Source: Botryosphaeria dothidea (taxonomy: Eukaryota > Ascomycota > Dothideomycetes > Botryosphaeriales > Botryosphaeriaceae). From it: 64,000 nucleotides of DNA. Below the pieces are notes generated by a model that was given only the letters and a program-made list of their open reading frames with translations, was not told the DNA's origin and searched no databases. Both the position numbers and the translations under genes were made by a program. This document shows positions 31,886 through 42,051 of this stretch, in pieces. Numbering within the stretch: the first letter of the stretch is position 1; the number at the start of each line of letters is the position of its first letter. The stretch lies in NCBI GenBank assembly GCA_011503125.2, contig WWBZ02000051.1, positions 744,001 through 808,000 on the forward strand, read 5' to 3'.

Positions 31886-32807
31886 GATTGGACCTCGAGC
31901 TCTCTGGGCCCTCGTCCGCCGCCGCGTCAGGCCCGGGAGTATATTCCAATCGGCATTAGCCACATCACTTGCGTTGAACGTCTTACCGCCATTCTTCATG
32001 CTTCCTCCGGTTTCAGCTGCGCCATCTTCCTATCGGACCGGTAGATCTTTCTTCAGATTCTTGCCGTTCGGCTATTTCTTCGAAGGAGATTGCCGAGTGC
32101 GGATCTCGTTGAAGAGGAGAAAAAGTCACTCTTCAGGGCCCAGCAGTGGAAGGTCCCTGACAAGTGCTCCACATCGCCCAGGCATTGCCCCTCTGGCAAT
32201 GCGGCAGGCCACAATCTCCGCACTGTTCATGCAGCATGCCAGACCCATTTCCTCAATCCTCGTCATCTCCACCATCGAGGCAGCATGGTCTGATTTTGGC
32301 CATTCTCGAATACTGCTGTTTCTGCGAGTGACTGTTCGGTTTCCGATCTCGATGAGCCTCTTCACGGGCCCATCCAAACTATACCTCCCAGTTTTGATGC
32401 ACCCAAGTGATTCCAAGATGCTACCTTTCGCTTTTCATGTCCCATTGAATTCATGGAATTACTGTGTTGTGCAGGAGAACGTGTTCGTGGGAATCGCCTC
32501 ACTTTCAAGCCTCATCTGCCCTCATCCAAGATTAAACTTTGACCAGCGTCCAGCATCTGCCAGATAACAACCCTCCTCCTCATCGACTCCAACAGACACA
32601 TTCCTTGAGGAGTCCACAGTGAGGCAATGCCAAAGCTAAACTCAGACCAGAGACGACATAGCAGTCCTCCTAGCCCTTCCCCTCCTCTCGCCCCGAAAAA
32701 GCCAGACAGCCTCACCTCGACCAACAAGCGAAAACCCGCATCCCAAACCCCGTCTTCGAACTCCCCCACCCATCATCCCACCCCCGAACGACCTCGAGCA
32801 TACCCAT

Positions 32808-32835
32808 ACCGACCGACCGACCGACCGACCGACCG
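32808..32835. repeat. (ACCG)7 microsatellite
   Basis: Seven perfect ACCG units, 41 bp past the stop codon of the GH28 gene and so probably inside its 3' UTR. A CT-rich run follows at about 32845-32875. Confidence 0.85.
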
Positions 32836-32875
32836 CTCCGTGTGCCCTCTCCCCCTCCCTCTCTCTCTCGCTCAC

Positions 32876-34585
32876 TCACTCCCCATCGCAAACAAACCCC
32901 ACCGGCTGCACAACATTCTCGCACGCATACCCGCCCACGACCTCGCCGCCGCTCCCCACCACCTCCATCCCCTCGACCGCCACCCCGTCGCACCCGCCCG
33001 CCGCCGCGCTGCACTGCAGGTCCCCCGCCTCCGTCGCGCTCGTCGTGCCGCCGTGGTCGCTCAGCAGCACGCCGCCGATGTGGAAGGCGCTCGTGTCGCA
33101 GTCCTGCCCTTGCGCGCCGCTGTACGACGTGCACTGCGTGATCTGGAAGATGCCGCGGGTCTTGCGGTGGGTGGCGTGCGCGAGGGTGATGTTCTTCATG
33201 TCTGGCGGGCGTTCAGCAAAACGGGAGGGGTGGGGAAGGGAATGGGGGACGCACAGCCGAGGCCGCCGCCGCCGCCGTTGGGGGGGTAGTTGTGCTGGAC
33301 GCCGGTCCAGGTTTTGAGGTAGCTGTGGCAATTGGTCAGGGGCGCTGCTGGTGGGATGGGAGACGGGTCGTGGTCGGGGCAGGAGCTTACATGGCCCATC
33401 TGTCAGGGTTTGTCAGCCTCGGGTTAGAGAGGAGGGGGTTGTGGGGTGAGGGGACGTACTGCGTGTTGATGAATGTGATGTTCTGGGCGTACACGTTCTC
33501 GATGTACTCGTACCAGCCGAGGAACTGGCCGATGCTGCCCATGGCCAGGCCTTGGCCGTCTTCGAGGATGCTGTCGTAGATGTAGATCTCGGAGGAGTTG
33601 GCCTTGACGGCGATGCTCTTGGTGGGTTGGGGTGTCAGTCGATGGGCGCTGCGTGGTGCTGCTGGGAACTCTGCTCACCCGTCGTCGCCGTTGACGATGT
33701 GCCAGCGGTTGAAGGTGATGTTCGAGGCGTAGATGGTGTCGGCGCCGTCGGTGTTCCGCGCGGACGAGTCGTTTTCGCTGGTGTTGTTGACGTAGATGTC
33801 CTGCAGCAGCACGTTCTTCGAGTTCTTGACCGTCATCGTCCTTTTGGGCAGACAAACAAGACGATCAGCATTCACGTCAATCCGAAAGCGGGGCGGAGAG
33901 ACGAGAATACACCTACCACATCTGGCTCTGCACAAACCGCAGTCCTTCGAACACCGAATCGTACGTCTCCCAGATGGTAATTTGGTGCGGCCTGCGCGGG
34001 TAGTTCGACACCGAGCCCGCATAGTCATACCACACCTGGCCATTGCCGTCAAGCGTGCCGTAGCCGAAGCCTTGCCAGCGCACATTGCGCCCGCCAAAGA
34101 TCCAAGCGGTGGAGTGGTTTTGGTAGCCCATGGGCAGGGAGTTGTTGAGCCAGTAATGCACGTCCGTCGACCACTGGAAGCAAGCAAACACGTCAGGCAA
34201 AGCTCATCCTGGTTCAAGTAGGAGTAGAGGATGATCGTTGGTTTGCACTCAAAAGCAAAGGAAACGGAGCTCGCACCAAAAGTTTTCCATGCAATTCGAT
34301 ATCGACATCCTCAAGACCGCTCGTGTTCATGACCGAGTTCACGTAGTACGTCTCGTTCAGAAAGACGACCTTCCCGCCGTGACCGCATTCCTGGAAAGCT
34401 TGGCGAATGGGGACGGCATCATCCGTAGCGTTGCTGCCGCCCGGCTGCACGACGCATTCTTTCCGCTGGCGAGTGACCAGAGTGTTTGAGGCGGTACTGT
34501 CGGCAATGTTGTTCCCCAGCACGAGCAGTGCGAAGAGGAAAACGCAGCTACGGGTAATGGAGGAGCCGAAATGACTGGCAAACAT
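32876..34585 (-). CDS. Secreted GH28 pectinase, exo-acting or rhamnogalacturonan type, with a 9-nt microexon
   Basis: Seven exons on the minus strand: 34585-34277, 34173-33917, 33840-33679, 33615-33460, 33399-33391, 33322-33255 and 33201-32876 (428 residues). A signal peptide is present (RSCVFLFALLVLGNNIA). GH28 beta-helix landmarks are WIFGGRNVRWQGFGYGTLDG, the catalytic NTDG (ARNTDGADTIYASNI) and the acid pair in VNGDD. The GHG motif is replaced by DGQGLAMGSIG, and YLKTWTG stands where RIK is usual. NYPPNGGGGGLG is typical of fungal exo- and rhamnogalacturonan-acting GH28 enzymes. A 9-nt exon (ATGGGCCAT) links NTQ to IYLKTW. The fourth exon could start at a slightly different acceptor, so the residue after GDD is uncertain. 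Many N-x-S/T sites fit secretion. The likely role is pectin side- or main-chain breakdown outside the cell. Confidence 0.88.
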
Positions 34586-35417
34586 GGCTGCGTAAGTTTC
34601 AGGAAGTGTTGCAAAGACAGGTGGAGATCATCTAGTATGTTGAGAAATAGTCGACTATAGCTTGCTGTATATAAGTCATGGTGCCCATACGACGACGAAA
34701 ACACTAGCCTGATCTCCGCAAGAAGACTTGCATGCGGGAGATGCAAGTCTTGATGCCCCTGTAAGCCACTATTTCCCATTCTGGAAAGAGCGCGACGTTC
34801 CCCGCAAACGCTCGAGGCACGATGATCACCCGAGCCAACCACCAGAAGCTCGGTGGGGATAGGCCCACCAATGAGCAAATGAGCGCACATGGGATAGCGG
34901 ACGTATAGCGACCGAGCTGGTCCTTCGGGCAGAAGGAGTACGTATCGTCTGGGGTGCGTGTGTAACGACAGACCAGCACACAATATAGACTCGGTGAGCT
35001 TTCATCCGCTCACTAGCGTCAAAGAGTTGGTACCACGTAAATTTCGACTCGTGTTGGTCTATGAGATTGCAAGAGCGCTGCAATTCCTTCCACGGAGAAA
35101 CCAGCATCTGAGCTTCTCGGGACAACATTCTCCTTGTCAAACGCTGAAGAACATCAACTCATGACATGCTTCGCTTAGTCCCCAATCAGTCTTCCACAAG
35201 GTTTGGAAGAAGTGTATATACATAAAGAAACCCCCTCACCGTGAGAAGACCGCGATGATATGAACATAGATCAAAATGGAAAGCTGTGAACAAAACACGA
35301 CGGGGTATCGACACCGAAACAACGCCTAAGCTCAATGCCCTGTGATATACAGTTATGAAAAAGTAAAACATATGATGAAAGAACTGCGTGACCTTTGTGG
35401 TGACAAGGTGGAAATTA
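34586..35417. other. Intergenic: GH28 upstream and ferric reductase 3' flank
   Basis: Apart from the TATA box above, no site or gene was recognised. The short frames show no known family. Confidence 0.5.
34666..34675 (-). promoter_or_regulatory. TATA box of the GH28 gene
   Basis: CTTATATACA on the minus strand, about 80-90 nt upstream of the ATG at 34585. That is a reasonable core-promoter distance for a fungal inducible gene. Confidence 0.5.
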
Positions 35418-37977
35418 TTAGATAGCGTAGTTTTCGGCATGCAAGAAAATCTCGTCTTTATCCGGGTCGCTCCAAACCTCTTTCTGCAGCCGGGCGACCG
35501 TATGGCTGACATCGATACGCATGCTAGGCGGGCCACAGACGAACACGCAAGTTCGGCGTCCGAAATCTCTGCTGAACTGCTTAAGCATGTATGGGATGTC
35601 CGGGCGACCATACTCGGTGCTCCAACCGTCCTTCTTCTTGACGGCAGCTGGCAGGAAGGCAAAACGCATGAGATTCTTCTGGAATTCAGTGGGCGTCGAC
35701 GGGAAACCAAAGTCGAAGGCTTGCTGCGTCTCAGGCTGCGCGGCATTAGGGTCAATACCAGGTGCATTTGCAGCCACGGCGGTAGCGATGTCGACGGAGA
35801 GGTTGCGGGAGCGACGTTTCTCGGCAAGGGTCTTGCGCTGTTCGGCGGGCTCGGGTCTCTGGGCTAGGCGTGGGGAGGTCGGAGGAGAAAGTTGGCCATC
35901 AGGGGACACGACTCCGAGGCCACGGGTTACGGGTACCAAATGGGCTTGGGGCAAGGCCGTGATTGCATCTTCGTTCTCGCGGCGGAGTTCCTTCTCACGG
36001 TCCGGATCACCTTGCGACTCATCCGCTATCAACGCCGAATGTCTCTTGAAAGCCGACACACCTGAGAATCTCTTGTCAGCAATGTCCTGGAAGGCGTCGT
36101 TTACTTTGTCGTGGAAGAACGTGCTCATTGGTCGTGTTGGCGTTTGTGCGCTGACGAGTTGTCCAGATCGGGCGAGTCGTTTGGCGGCTGTAATGTAAAA
36201 CTGGCAGTGGACCGAGTCCGGCGGTGCGAATTCCCTGCATATCCTGAGCTCTTCTTTAAACCATTCCATTGTTTCCGGGCGCTTCAATGCCCAAACCACC
36301 CGGACTGTTTTCGTCACAGCTTTCCCATCCCGCATTCTCTTGATGAGATCAAGAAGTTGGCTGACAATAGCTGTAATACCACTGCCACCTGCAACAAGGA
36401 CAACGTGATCAAATGCATCCAGACGACGTTGCATGCCTCCATACGGTCCATCAATGAAGGCACGGTATGTATGCCATGGGCCTCTCTCGATTGCGCTCAA
36501 GAGAACCTTGTTGGTAAACCCTCCAAAAGGCCGGAAGACTAGGACCATATCCCTGTAGCCCTCGCCATAGCTTGATGGGAAGTCTCGGCTACAGAGGGAA
36601 GCGATGGTAAAGGGGTGGTTTTCGAACACCGAGATACCCGGCATCCGCAAGTAAACATATTGACCAGGTCTCCATCGTTTCTGCGTCGGAATGGTCACCT
36701 TGATGGCATTCTCTGGGAGAATGGTGACCGCGGCTTCATCTCCAATCAACCAAGACATACGTCGGGGGTTGGTCCAGTTCAGGTAGAAAATGCGGAAGAA
36801 ATAGGAGGCCAGCCAGATCCCCACAGTTGAATAGAGGAAGTGCCACGAGTTGAGATAATTATTGCAATGCCAGAATAGCATTCCCAGAAAGACGATGGAT
36901 ACTGGAACATGGACCACAACGAATAGCTCGTACATCCACCCCCGCAGCTGTGGAAGAGAATGGATGCATAAGAATCCGAGAGGTACGAGTGCAGCAATTC
37001 CTGAAAGCATGGTCAGAATATGTCCTCGTACAGAAGTGAGTGTAGTTAATACCTGTGCCATATGGATAAAAGTGTGGGCCCTTCACGAGCGCGCTGTAGA
37101 GCGAGAATGCTCCATCTTCCCAAACGGGCGTGATCCAGAAAGGGACGGCGTGGATGACGCTCAATATAAGCATCAAATAGGCGCCCCAGCGGTGCAGAAC
37201 ATTCAGGCGTTCGTGACCGATACCGGTAAGGAGAGAGACAAAGTTTGCCTTCATGCTCAAGGCGACTATCCAAGGCATCAAAGATATAGCCAGCATGCCA
37301 GATCGGATAGCCATAGGCGGAGATCCGTAGCTGATGCTGTCCCAGAAGAGCGGCTGTGGAATAAAGGTATACAGGATCGTGAAAACTAGCGCGGCTGACA
37401 TGACACAGACCACGCCAAGAGAGGGAAATACAATTGGTCTCCAGCCCTTCTTGATGTTGATTTGCGGCAAAGGATGGTAAAAGAGAAAGCGGAATAGGGC
37501 GATTAGGTTGTTGAAAGGGCCAAACGACGAGACGGAGGATTGAACAGGCGGCGGTTGCGGTAGCTCTCCCGTGCGGGGGAAAAACTTGTTGGTTGACTTG
37601 TCAGTATACAGAACTGACATCTCGTAGTCCGAATCAGGTGAAGTAGTGGTCGACGACTTCAATACCTCTTCCGAATGTAACGCGGCGCGGACTTTGTCCG
37701 TGAACAGGTGGTAAAAGCGCAAGCATGACGAAAAACACAGCAGAATAACGCCGAAATAAACCATGCTCATAGCATATTTCCCACTCTTGTTCCACGGATC
37801 CACCGTATTTGCTTCAATCAAGCCTGGGGGACTCGTGTTATTGTATGGAATGTTGATGCGTTTTGTCAAATGCGATGACGCTCCCGACAACTCGCGACCC
37901 ACGACGGCGGCAGCTGCTTCCAGCTGCCCGAGCGCCGCGCCGGCCCGCCCGGCGAGTGATTCCGGTAAGGCGGGCAT
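35418..37977 (-). CDS. Ferric-chelate reductase (FRE/NOX-type transmembrane flavocytochrome b)
   Basis: Moves electrons from cytosolic NADPH through FAD and two haems across the plasma membrane to reduce Fe(III) or Cu(II). Exons on the minus strand are 37977-37053 and 37000-35418 (835 residues), with a 52-nt intron at YGTG|IAALV. The N-terminus has a first membrane helix (MSMVYFGVILLCFSSCLRFY). The ferric-reductase domain has haem-ligand His in HERLNVLHRWGAYLM and LSVIH, then in ELFVVVHVPVSIV and LFWHCNN. The FAD site is FENHPFTIAS. The NADPH site is VLVAGGSGITA and, at the end, FVCGPPSM. A 150-residue Ser/Glu-rich insert splits the NADPH-binding half. Most FRE proteins are about 600-750 residues, so both the N-terminal extension and this insert are notable. 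Iron versus copper preference cannot be told. Confidence 0.92.
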
Positions 37978-40909
37978 AGCTGAGAGAATTTATTCCAGAG
38001 ATGGCCAGGGTCCAGAGTAATCCAGAAGCAATCTCTGCTTCGATATCGAAAAATAGGTCCGACGGCTCACACGGGCGATCCTACAGAGCGCATTGGACCA
38101 CGAGAAGAGGGCTCGAGAAAAATGGCATTGGCGCAGATATTTGAGGTGGAGATGCAGCAGCCAAGCGGTGAGAGAGGTATGGATCGTGTGCGATGAGCTG
38201 TGGGCGGGGTGCAGGCGAAGCTGTCCGGCGGAGAAGATGTCTTGCTATCCTTGGGTCACAAACACGACGCCCGAGAGGATTCAGTTCGGCGAGATTTGGG
38301 ACATCTGGACGGGAACAGAATAGGCGGCAGTGAGCTGGAGTCGCGGAGTGTTGTACAGCATGGGGCGGAAGCAGAGCTAGCGATGGACTGGGGGCAGACG
38401 GGTTACATTTAAGGCCCATGCGGAAGCGGAGAAGACGGGCTCTTCTGCGGGTCGCATGCTTCGCAGCAAGGGGCCCACCGCACGCCTCAAGGCCTAGGGT
38501 CGGCGTCGCCCAACCGCGTGCGTGCTCACGCTGTTCCACCCGGGCGGGGCCAAGCCGTGATGCGAGTCCAGAGCGCGCTTTTCTGGCCCTCCTTCGCGGT
38601 GTTCTGCCGTCGCGCGGCAGCATGCAGGCCGACATTGGCTGTGCGCGTCGGTGGCGATCACTCGGCCATGAGATGCACTCCTGCATCCCTACCGTCGCCC
38701 ACGCAGCCGGCGCGCAGCAACCGTGGCAGCCACTCGCCCAAAAAGCCAGGCCCCGTTTAGCCTCTGCCCACTTTGGCATGCTCGAATCCAGGTGCATAAG
38801 CCGCCAAGGCGAGGTCACAAGCTCAGGCGCGGGTCCAGGCGAACAAGTGTGTCGGAGAAAAAGTGAGCTCGCTGCCAATAGACTTTGAGAAGCTGAATAC
38901 GATGACTCGGAGATAAACAGATTCTTCGCCAGGCGGGACCGCGAGGTTGCCATGCCTGCGCTATTGAATTGGGTCGAGGCAATCAGAGCACAGAAGGCGC
39001 GGTGGAGCTCTTGGACGACGGGCCGCAGCCAGGCCCGTCATCCCAAAGCGAGCATGTCCCGGGTGATGTGGCGTCGGCAGACTGACGACGACGCGCAGGC
39101 TGGGAACAGGCGCAGGAGTCAGGACCTGCATTGCCGGCAGCGATGTGATGGGGCAGGACGGAAGGTGGAGTAAGTGATGAATAGAGGGAGATGAGAGCGT
39201 GGTGGTTGGCCAGCAGGCAGCGAGTAAGCGCCGACCATCCTGATGCAGCCTAGCGCAGCCGATCCGGGTCTCGCTAAGCCCAGCTTCATCCTTGCCGTCG
39301 CCCCAGCTCCTCCATGCTTTCGTCCGCTTGGCCCGATCTCTTCGCCTGCTCAAAAGCCTCGGATTCGCTGCTCCCCAACACGTCTCCGTTCTTGCGTACC
39401 GCTATCGATCACGACGCCTTCGATGTGCTTGCTATCGCAGCACGCTGCATAATATCCTCACCTCGTCCGGCGATACCGCGACGGCCGCTGCATCTCCTGC
39501 CGCCGTGATATCTTATCACCTTTCTTCTGTTTGGCGTGTTCCTCGAGTCGTGACTCTGCGGCCTCAATCGCGGCCATCCATGACTGCGGGGAAAAGGGTT
39601 CTCGCCGCATAGCCCTATTCTCAATGGACTCGAGCATGCAATTCTCCGTATTTGAGATCAACTTGCAACGAGTGTATACTTGCGCATGCATAAGCGCCTG
39701 CCTGGGGTTGACCTGAACTCTGCCTTCTCACCTCCTTCTCCGCCATCTCGCTTGGCTGTTCAGCGCTTAACTTGACTTCTTCATGTCAAGCTCCTTGGTA
39801 ATGCAACAGCACCCACCCTTGTTACAAATTGTGATGTTATTGCTTCCGCGCTATGCATATCCCAAATCCTCCAGAGCTAGTCAGAACTTCAGTGACTGCT
39901 TCCGCTTTCTGATGCAACCACACTATGTTCTAAGCGCCGTGATCAAGGCACGGGAAGAACTCCAGTCGTCTCGGACGAAGCTGTAAGACCGAGCTTCCGA
40001 AGCGCATCCAAAGCTTCAACAATGTCCCGAGGTTGAGGCGCCTTTCGGCCATGTCATTGTCTCCTGAGCTCAAGAGATGGCATGTTAAATCTCTGCATGC
40101 TCTCACACCGGTGGTGGAGCTGAGTTGTCATGAGAGAAAGGCCCCACCTCTGTCGCGGATTTGCGTAATGGTCTGAAGTTGTGCTGTGATTGGTTTTCAT
40201 TTAATTTGCCAGCAAGCAAGATGCACTGAACGTACTACAGGTTTCTGAGAATCCATGGGAAGAATGTCATGACGCATCCAACCATCAGCGCAGAAGCACC
40301 CATGGTCTTGAGCAACCCACTCCTTGTCTGAACTTTTTTGTTTTTACCTTCTCTTCTTCGCGAGAAACGAACCACCCACTTCATAATTCTTGAATCGCAA
40401 CTGCAACACGAAGCTCGCCACCGGGAAAACCCCTGTCTTGACAGACGATCCGATCAGCAGTTCTGAGGCTGTTCAATAATGGTAGCACTTGGCTGTTAGA
40501 CTTCCCGTCCTGGAAAGAACCGTCGTACCTCGTGAATACAGTTCTCTATAAGCTTCATTGGGTAACCTTACTTCGTCCTTCCCCTGCCACGTTGCAAAAG
40601 CACTAGTTACGCGACACATGACTATTAACTTCCCGAATTCTTCCTTGCCATACCCCACCTACAGCTTGCAAAATACCGACAAACGAAAGCCAATGAATAC
40701 ACTGGTCTCCGGGACACGTTCGTAAAGGGTGTGCATCCCGAAGTCCGTTTCTTCGGCTATCCCGCCTAATTTTTCTCATCTACAGATTGCTGTATTGAAA
40801 GGGTGATGACGGATCCCACCGCCCGAAACTCTTTTGGAGCCTTCAACAGCTCCTCTACGTTTCGAAGCTGACTCATGACTGAAATCATGAATCAATACCG
40901 CCTGCCAGC
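37978..40909. other. 2.9-kb gene-free region upstream of the ferric reductase
   Basis: GC-rich to about 39.2 kb, then average. GATA-type cores occur (AGATAA near 38911, TTATCA near 39512), but no full copy of an iron-regulator site (ATCWGATAA) was seen. A 290-codon minus frame at 38081-38953 has the Arg/Ser/Pro composition of a chance frame. No gene was supported. Confidence 0.5.
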
Positions 40910-42051
40910 TCACTCCGCAGGCAACGGTCCCAATCCCTCCGGCGGAACAGACCACTCAATTGGCTGACACGCACCAAAGAACTCGCACGCACATTTTGAC
41001 GGCGGCGGACAGCTGCATGTCAACGAGCAGTCAGCATAACCAGCATCATCAGGAGCCTTTCCCTCGCAACGAACTAAGGGGAAGGATAAACTCACCGGAC
41101 CGCCTCCCCCGTAAACATATACGCCCACACTTTCTCAAATACCCTCCCACTAACGCCACTCACCAACCTCGTGTTCACCAGCCACTCCCTCATCCTCTGA
41201 TAATCTTCTAACTTTCTGCTCAACACCGCCCCCTTCGTCACCGCAAACTGCGCACAGCACGCACTCGCCAACGTCTGCGGCACCTCTTCCCCTGGAAAAA
41301 TCTCCCCCCACGCCTCCACAATCGCCTCCTCCGTCTCATTCCTCTTGACGCCGGGCCCCCACACCACCGCGTCGTGCGCAAACGGCCTGATCTCGGCCGG
41401 GCACGACGGGTACCAGTCGCAGCGCAGGGCGATGTACTTCTCCCTCTCCAGCGCCTCCAGGTTGAGGGCGCGGACGAGCGCGATCAGGTCGCCTTCCTGA
41501 TGCCAGGAGTCGAGGTGGCCGTGGGTGAAGACGGCGTAGGGCGGGAAGTCGTGGTAGTTGTCGATGATGAAGGTCAGGTAGACCATCGCCTCGTTGCCCT
41601 TGTTGGCCGGCAGGCGCAGGTGCTTGGGCGGGAACCATGCGTCTGCGCGGTATTGGACGGGCGTCCAGCTGCGGTTGGTGTGTCAGCTCGGTGTGGATCC
41701 ATGGATCTGGTGAGGGGCAGGGTGAGGGTGAAAGTGAGGTCACTTTAACAGAGCTATGGTTGGCTCTGTTATAGCGAATTTCTGGGGTCTCGCTAGTTCG
41801 GATAGTGGTTGCAGTGCTTGTATTGCATGGGAAGGGCGCGCTAACTCGTCTGCAATTCTGTCCATCCATGATAGATCTATCCCACTATGCGAGGCCGCGA
41901 TTACAGCACCGAGTTTCCAATTTGTAGGCTCTGTCTGCTTGTCGTCGCCTGGCTCCGGGGAAAAGTAAAAATTGTCGACATTGTTGCGGATGTATAAAAT
42001 CAGCAATGCCGCAATAATCACAAAGCTTATAAAAATGTGTTTTCCAGCCAT
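40910..42051 (-). CDS. DUF3431 family protein, type II membrane anchored
   Basis: Exons on the minus strand are 42051-41846, 41668-41096 and 41012-40910 (293 residues), with introns of 177 and 83 nt. The N-terminus is a signal-anchor (HIFISFVIIAALLILYI). The DUF3431 core starts with LGAVIAASHSGIDLSWMD and joins across intron 1 as IADD|WTPVQYRAD. The block LPANKGNEAMVYLTFIIDNY and the FTHGHLDSWHQE motif, both typical of the family, follow. The C-terminal Cys cluster RCPPPSKCACEFFGACQP spans the last junction. The His/Asp/Glu-rich core suggests a metal- or nucleotide-sugar-using enzyme of the Golgi lumen, but this is inference and no activity is known to me. The first donor (GTTAGC) is weak; I chose it because it restores both the frame and the family pattern. 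Confidence 0.75.

Larger units (their letters stand above)
30471..32875. other. 2.4-kb convergent gene-free region
   Basis: 3' flanks of the CinA-like gene (+) and the GH28 gene (-). It contains T16 (30547-30562), C18 (31868-31885) and a tetranucleotide array next to the GH28 stop. The many frames here show no known domain. Nothing further was seen. Confidence 0.5.

Noticed and set aside
38081..38953. Minus-strand 290-codon frame upstream of the ferric reductase
   Set aside because: Composition is Ser/Arg/Pro/Ala-rich with no recognisable motif, no intron structure and no neighbour support. I treat it as chance in GC-rich DNA.
38900..39520. GATA-type iron-regulator sites upstream of the ferric reductase
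   Set aside because: Only short GATAA cores occur, at a frequency expected by chance. No full ATCWGATAA was seen.
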